Origin: Siphonodentalium dalli
Taxonomy: Eukaryota > Mollusca > Scaphopoda > Gadilida > Siphonodentaliidae
Reading direction: 5' to 3'
Length of the DNA stretch: 64,000 nt
Assembly: GCA_032622095.1 (NCBI GenBank)
Contig: CP136061.1
Coordinates: 256,009,582-256,073,581, forward strand
Part shown: positions 57,640 to 64,000 of the stretch, in pieces
Position numbering within the stretch: the first letter of the stretch is position 1
How the letters are laid out: each line of letters starts with the position of its first letter
Made by a program: the position numbers and the translations under genes
Notes under the pieces: generated by a model
The model's input: only the letters and a program-made list of their open reading frames with translations
What the model was told of the DNA's origin: nothing
Database searches by the model: none

Positions 57640-58250
57640 TTCAGATGTGTAGTCATCGCGGCAGGTCATTCCTTGGCAACGGTTGCTAGGCAACTATCCC
57701 ACAACGAAGAAATACAAATATGACTGATATTATGGCAGTTTTAACAATCTAACTTACATACATCATGCATAATTGTTATGGTGAATATAATATCAGTTGT
57801 TGGTAGAGTGGATCTGGCTGGAAAATTACCATAGTTCTTACTTACAGAGGTGGTAACAGTTGCTAGGGACACACCCGAAATCGAAAAATGCAGAGCTGAC
57901 TGATATTATGGTAGTGTTGACAAACTAATATAAACTACGTCATTATCATTTTATGGAGAAACAATTGTAATAGTTATTGTTCGTGTGGGTTCGACTTTAT
58001 AATTACTATATAATTCTGGTAGCGGTTGCTAGGGACATACCAGACATCGAAAAATGACACGTGACTGATATTATGGTAGTATTAACAAACTAAACTACGT
58101 CATGTAACATTTTTTATATTGAAAACAATTATTATAATTGTTGTTCGTGTGAACGTGACAGTAAAGTGGTCGCATTCGTTACCTAACGGGTGGTGTAATG
58201 GTTGCTATGGACATATCCACCTTTGAAAACATACCATATGCATGAGTTTA
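57640..58250 (+). repeat. ~185-bp subrepeats in the left arm
   Basis: Three or four units share GTTGCTAGGGACATACC, TGACTGATATTATGGTAGT and AACAAACTAAACTACGTCAT. The mirrored set lies at 60.55-60.99 kb. Confidence 0.65.
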
Positions 58251-58619
58251 TGGTAATTTAACTGATATAACTGTTTCCTAATATGGTATGAGTTTCGGGA
58301 AATTTACATGATATAATTGTTTCATAATATGCCATATTATGCTTATATTGACAATAATGCATAGCTAAAAGTTGTTGTGTTGTGTACTGATGCATTCTCA
58401 TGTGATTCTCGTGTGGCAAATTTGTATTGAGGTTTCGTTGTTGCTAGGTAACCACCTACCATTGACAAAACTATTGAGTTAGTTTTTTCAGAATCACATA
58501 CCAGTGTGGAGTTTATTATTGTTTCTTCTGTCAATCGATTGTTGGAATACATTTTAATGAGACATGTACAAATATTGACCCACATTTATGTCAATACCAC
58601 CTGAACCCCCCCCCCCCAT

Positions 58620-60400
58620 GGAATCGGAAATGCGCACTACATTTGACCATGGCATCCACGCAGAACACTCTTGGTGTGGTAGCATCAGCATACTAGTTGC
58701 TATACGGTAGGAACTAACTGTGTGTCTTTCCTATCCATGCCATAACTACATATATATGTCAATACATGGTCATGAGTCATTTACAAGTCTATAGGAGCTC
58801 GTACATGAGCGTGGCCTATATATTTCAGACTGAGATACCATGAACTACCCTTTGGAACCGGTGACCATTTCCCATTTACATTGGCAGGCATGGGTCCCAT
58901 TACCAACCCATAGTTACAAAGGAACTGCATCCAATGACGTGTCTTAACTACTGTGTCCATATCATAGAAAGGGGCCTGGACCGATGATATACTATTTAGG
59001 GCTGGTTCTATTGATATGCCGTATGAACCTGCGTACATGTCATGCGTTCATAACTATAGGCACCTGTGTATTTATTTGCACTACATGTGGTGTTCGTATG
59101 GGTCCATGGCGTATGCATGGCTCTGGTTATAACCTGGATAGCCATGTAACATGTACATTCATGGGATGGGTTCATGTCTTACATATAACTGTCTGGTTAT
59201 AAGGTCATAAATGTTGGATAAGGTCATAACTAAATCAGCCTGGATACATGGGCTGTCCATAGTGGCCCGTCTCAATTTCCTATCTATATGAGCCTGGGTC
59301 CATAGAACACGGCCAAGCTATAGTGACCTCCATCCATAGGGCGTTGGTCGAATGACTGAAAACGGACGTACGTATATGGTATGCAAATAGAGACGTGGAT
59401 CCATGCACATGCATTTTGCTCCATGACGTACCCGTAGGGCATTGGATCCATGTGTCTCCTATATATGTGGATCAGTCCATTGCCTACCAGCATATATGTG
59501 AATCTATGAAATGACTAATAACGCCGGTTCCGTAGCTTTTATTTAAGGCACATGTATTCAATGCATACATCATTATAGTAACCTGTGTATTAGCATTATT
59601 TAAACTGTCCTGGGTCTTTGGTGTAGTTATATCACGTATAAGGGGTGGGTCCATATCCTACATATAGACAGACACCTGCTTATGCCTGGTACAATGCCAT
59701 ATGGCATACATATATCGGCCTTGGTCCATGGTCTACACGTATGGGTATGTGTCCATGGCCAACCTACAGTGCCATTATTATGTGTATGGGCTATTTATAA
59801 GGGTCTCCATCCTTACCTTTTGTATATGTGGCATCGTCCAATATTTATATATATGTTGGTCTGTCATAAAACTGTCTCATATGTTCATACCATATATAGG
59901 GTCCTGAATCCATGGTGTACTAATGTATTGTGCATCGGACTTGGTCTATGGTATCATAGTACATGGTCTATCTGTGGGCACTTGGGTATTTGCACCATGT
60001 AACATTGTCATGGTCATACATGTATAATGGGCTGGGTCCATTGCCATAGAGTATACTATTGTATTTCTATGACACGGCATAGATCCATTGCGACCTCGGT
60101 GACCAGGTATAACCAGCCTAGCATCGCGGTTGAATATTGTATGCCAATATATAATGGCTTATATGAAGCGGTCTAGTTCACGGATTATACATATCCTACG
60201 TCCATAGTCTATATGTATGGACATGGGACATGTAACTATATATGTGCCTGGGTCCTAACCTAACTATTGTAGGCTAGGCCCATGGCTAACATATTGGTGG
60301 CTGACCCTATGTTCTTCATATATAGTAGCGTGGGTCCGTGACTTACATTATACATCTAGCTGTGTTGGTCTATGGTTTATATAACTATTATGGTCATGCC
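58620..60400. repeat. Block of degenerate GGGTCCATGG..TATATATG repeats
   Basis: A phrase like GGTCCATGGYCTACATATAT recurs dozens of times at irregular 40-70 bp spacing, always with CCAT/ATGG and TATAT words. No frame persists. It forms the core between the inverted arms and resembles an old, strongly decayed minisatellite. Confidence 0.6.
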
Positions 60401-61660
60401 TCATATTAAATATAAGCAAGCACTTTTCAACTCTCACTTTGAATTCCCGATATCTGAACTGATGGAGCATGGCGGATAATTGTACCATATGAAAACTAAA
60501 TTTGTAGCACATTCTGGTTAGGCTCGCACTAACAACATTTATAATTGTTTTCACCATAAAATCGTTAATCCTACCATAATATCAGTCATATGTGGATTTT
60601 TGTATTTCGGGTATGACCCCTGGCAACAGTTACCACTCATATAAGTAAGAATTATATGCTATTTTGTTCAGCCAGCTCAACACTAACAACAACTATTCTA
60701 ATTGTTTTCAACATAAAAGTGCTATTAGGTGTAGTTTAGTTTGTTAAAGCTACCATAATATCAATCATATGTGCATTTTTAGATTGTGTATGTGTCCCTA
60801 GCAACCGTCACCCCCTTGTAAATAAGAAACATGGTAATTTGTCAGTCAGGTCAAAACTAACAACAGTTATTTTCACCATAAAAATGCTACACGACGTAGT
60901 TTAGTTTGCTATAACACATATAGTATCAGTCATATGAATTAATCCGATGCCGGGTAGTTGCCTAGCAACCGTTGCTAAGACGAGTCTGTCGCGAATGTCG
61001 CCACATGTTAAAATGAGCAGTAGCATATAAGGAACATGTGTGCCAAGTTTCATGCTTTTATCACCCTTTTCACAGTTGGTGTGTTTTCTACAACAAGCAC
61101 TTGGACTAGCGGAAGAGCAAAATGTGGCGTGAGCCAGTTTAGGGGTATGGTTATGTTGTTACAAGTATTGACCACTTGTCATAGGTATAGTTGCTAATCC
61201 CGCATATTATCTTGCAGGAGTGATATCTGTGCAGTTTTTAACATAAATTGCTTGCGCCTACGTAATGAATAGCCCGAGAAATTTGACATCGAATAGGCCA
61301 GTTTGTTTGAAAAAATCGTAATTTTTTTGGGTCATTATGTTATTTCATATCCATATCTGCAAAATTCATTCAAATCCCCCCGTTGAATTGTATCTCTGGT
61401 TCGAGAATTGTGTATTGAAAAATATTGAGTACATTTGGTATATGTTTCGGCTGAAAAATTGTTATATCATCCCATTATTCCTATGATTGTGAAAAAAGAT
61501 TTATGGAAAAAATTGGTTAACTCCGAAAGCTCAACTCCGATTTTAAGGGACTTTTCGTGACGCATCCGCGATGTTATGGCCTAAATAATATTTAAAAAAA
61601 TCAGCTTTCCCTATTTATTTCCTTACTTTTCCCCTTTCACGCCTAATGTGCCTGGACTAT

Positions 61661-62975
61661 TATTGTCCTTTTCCCGACAGAACGACATTTTTTAAACATC
61701 GCCTTGAATGCCTTAGAACGTTGGGTGAAGATTGCGTTTGTCAAAAGATCGGTTTTCCTCGTCCCTGTTAGCTGTCTACTGATTCCCTGCCGCGTTACTC
61801 TTGTAGTAATATTCTCCGTCCCAATTTCTCACATTCACAAAACAATCGGTTAGCAGTCCCTTTACATCGGCCAGCGGAATTTTATCTATATTTCCATGCA
61901 TTCCCTTTTCATTGCAGAACGATTTCAAAATTTTCAGTGCAAATTTGGTTGTTTCTTATGTTTTTTTGCTGGTAAAATTTTCCTCAATAAATTGACCGGC
62001 CTCTAGATGGGCAAATATTAATGTTCTTCGTCAGGAAGTATTGTTGCCATTTAGATTTGCAATGGAAAGCATACGTTGTTTTTGTTGTTAAAAAATGTTG
62101 AAAACAATATTTTTTTTACCGAAAACAAACTATATATTCATATAGAACTAAGGACATAGACAAATATATCGAAGTTATACTGAGATCAGCAGAGAAAGGA
62201 ATATCATAAATCGCCACATCAAATATGGGTAAACTATCACAAATAACATAAATAATTTGCTTACGGTCATTTATCGCGCTCCAGTTGTCGATTACAAAGA
62301 CATTTCTGACAAAGACACGAACCTCCCCTGAATAGTGGGCATGTTAAAAATAGATTTCTGGATTTTCCAAGCGATAGTGGGTGTGCTAAAATTAGAAGCC
62401 CCACTATCGTGTCGTGGACGACACTATCGATAATAGTGAATGTCAACAACCAACCACAAACGTGGATAAGGATTAGATAGTCACGTGAGATAAAAGTTAA
62501 CGCAATTTGTATGTCTTTGTTTAGCCTTCAGAACAATTCGGTAGCAAAACTCAAAACTGGTGATCTGACATTTACATCATCTACATATATTTATTTATTT
62601 CAGTTATTATATATATGTCGATCGACAGGTGGATTCGTGATTTTTACAATGAATGTGTTACTTATATGATATACATGTACTATGGTACTAAAATGCCAAT
62701 TGGAAATATCGCATGTATATAGCGTATATGTGTTTTGTATATGTTACACCTTAAATAGTTGCTATACGCATTACATAATGCAACAGATCAACAACTGTTA
62801 TACGAAACAGTGACAGGTTGGTACAAATAACCCAGATAAAACTGTAATCACTATCATTTTATACATCATTACTATCATTTTAAGCGTATTGTATGCACAA
62901 TAGTGCCATATACTCATTCATTGTTTTGCGTAATCAATGAGTGGACGCCTCGTATCACTATAAGTATGTTTGTAT
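61661..62975. other. Intergenic DNA, nothing recognised
   Basis: AT-rich, with one short imperfect dyad at 62325-62410 (CCCACTATCG and CGATAGTGGG). Confidence 0.4.
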
Positions 62976-63450
62976 ATGATATGTGACCCGCCATATCAAA
63001 TCCAGTCGTAAGTCGCGATTTGTTTTACCCTGTGACAATGCATTCTCTTATATATGCGAGTCGACCATATGACGCCTCGCATATATAAGAGAATGCATTG
63101 GCCTAACAATTTTTTTATCATTTTTTTTAAATAAATGTTTCTTACAATTTTTAGGACAAAAAATAAAAAACATCCATTACCCTGCAGGGAGCCCCACACA
63201 TATATAGAAGCATATAGAAGAGTGTCGTTTACTCATCTTTGTCTGGGGCACTGTATGGGTGAAATTATAAAATTGTTAAAGAATACAAGAAAATATTATT
63301 AAAATTGTAAAAAATGTTAGGCCAATGCATTCTCTTATATATGCGAGGCGACCTATGGTCGACTCGCATATATACGAGAATGCATTGGCACAGGGTAAAA
63401 CAAATCCCGACTTACGACTGGATTTGATATGGCGGGTCACATATGATATG
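62976..63450. mobile_element. Foldback element with two 69-bp palindromes
   Basis: The ends GTGACCCGCCATATCAAATC and its reverse complement GATTTGATATGGCGGGTCAC (63421-63440) define a terminal inverted repeat of about 50 bp. The palindrome occurs at 63036-63102 and 63321-63389. The sequence between matches 41.58-41.74 kb in reverse orientation (GGGAGCCCCACACATATATA). Confidence 0.8.
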
Positions 63451-63744
63451 TGCCACGCGTTGCCCAATCCACTATCCGTTAATTAGTTTGATTACGTCTT
63501 GTACATGGAAATTCATAGCTTAGTGTATGGCTGGAGCCATACAGTATATTGATACTAAATTTTAAATTTTAATTTTAAGATAACCAGTTAATTAACTCTT
63601 TACCCAACAAACCGGCCAAAAACGCCCAAATAAAGCTTCAACAGCCTAAAATATCTTCGGTCTGTCTCAATAACACCATACAAATATGGATATCATTGGA
63701 ATCGGTTCATTGACCACATTTTGATGGTTACAGTTATGCCCTGT
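63451..63744. other. Gap between palindrome copies
   Basis: Unique AT-rich sequence with no recognised feature. Confidence 0.4.
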
Positions 63745-63813
63745 GCCAATGCATTATCTTATATATGCGAGTCGACCATAGGTCGCCTCGCATATATAAG
63801 AGAATGCATTGGC
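63745..63813. repeat. 69-bp near-perfect palindrome, copy at 63.75 kb
   Basis: Same arms as the copy at 41.74 kb, with one change (ATTATC for ATTCTC) in the left arm. AT-rich text with TTTTTTAACAATTTT-like words follows. Confidence 0.9.
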
Positions 63814-63956
63814 CTAAACAGATTTTTTTTAAACACGTTTTACCATTTTTTCGTACATTCTTTAACAATTTTAGAATTTTTTCTTACATTTTTTAACAAT
63901 TTTTATAATATTTTTCTACATTCTTTGACAATTTTAGAATTTTTAATATGTGTTAA

Positions 63957-64000
63957 GCCAATGCATTCTCTTATATATGCGAACCGATCTATGGTCGACT
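63957..64000. repeat. 69-bp palindrome, truncated by window end
   Basis: Left arm and centre of a fifth copy; the right arm lies beyond the window. Confidence 0.85.

Larger units (their letters stand above)
56978..61660. mobile_element. Long inverted-repeat element around degenerate repeats
   Basis: The left end AGTCCAGGCACATTGG (56978) is matched in reverse complement by CCTAATGTGCCTGGACT (61642-61658). Further inward, GAAAGCTGAATTTTTCAGGG, GCAACGGTTGCTAGGCAACT and AAACTTGGCACATAGGTTCC each have inverted partners at 61.6, 60.96 and 61.04 kb. The arms run about 56978-58300 and 60540-61660. They are diverged by many indels, so the element is old. No transposase frame is seen inside. Confidence 0.7.

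Overview
This is a piece of a eukaryotic nuclear genome, most likely a marine lophotrochozoan and probably a mollusc. The evidence is split genes with canonical GT-AG introns, low gene density, AT-rich intergenic DNA, a P2X7-C-terminal-domain gene, a thrombospondin-type-1/C-type-lectin gene, decayed non-LTR retrotransposons, a KIAA1958-like Crypton recombinase fossil, and a Helentron-type element ending in a hairpin plus CTGCTAGT. The species call is inference. No bacterial genes, tRNA, rRNA or CRISPR array were recognised.

Host genes. (1) Minus strand, 7.4-10.05 kb: a two-exon gene for a small soluble protein with the intracellular domain of P2X7 receptors; the split codon across its intron restores the diagnostic Trp-Cys. 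(2) Plus strand, 11.07-27.24 kb: the last four visible exons of a secreted modular protein with two thrombospondin type 1 repeats and a two-exon C-type lectin domain. All junctions are phase 1, the first three exons are each 174 bp, and the final intron is about 12 kb and full of repeats. (3) Weaker minus-strand exons: a half fibronectin-III domain at 55.9-56.0 kb and a transmembrane plus basic tail exon at 42.4-42.7 kb. (4) A possible signal-peptide exon at 53.26-53.46 kb leading into an 11-copy, 51-bp repeat.

Mobile and repeated DNA dominates. 1-10 kb holds degenerate tandem repeats and small foldback elements. 17.0-18.1 kb is a broken reverse transcriptase with a short Helentron-like element inserted in it. 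19.59-23.24 kb is a foldback element with about 1.25-kb inverted arms and a unique core with two divergent reading frames, one starting with a C2H2 zinc finger. 31.6-35.6 kb is a near-identical 2.0-kb tandem duplication. 35.6-41.0 kb carries three minisatellites, two of which are related but lie in opposite orientation. 56.98-61.66 kb is another long inverted repeat around a block of degenerate repeats, beside a truncated Crypton gene. 62.98-64.0 kb holds several copies of a near-perfect 69-bp palindrome.

The most striking object is a nearly perfect palindrome of about 9.1 kb (42,982-52,065). Each arm of about 4.5 kb carries the same compact cluster of three small genes (105, 64 and 189 codons; 8-bp gap and 14-bp overlap; poly(A) signal after the last). 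The two clusters diverge from a GC-rich (GGC)n hairpin at the centre. The gene packing and the zinc-finger/acidic and basic-tailed proteins look like those of a DNA virus or Polinton-type element, but no polymerase, integrase, ATPase or capsid gene is seen, so the family remains open. It is the best candidate in the window for an undescribed element.
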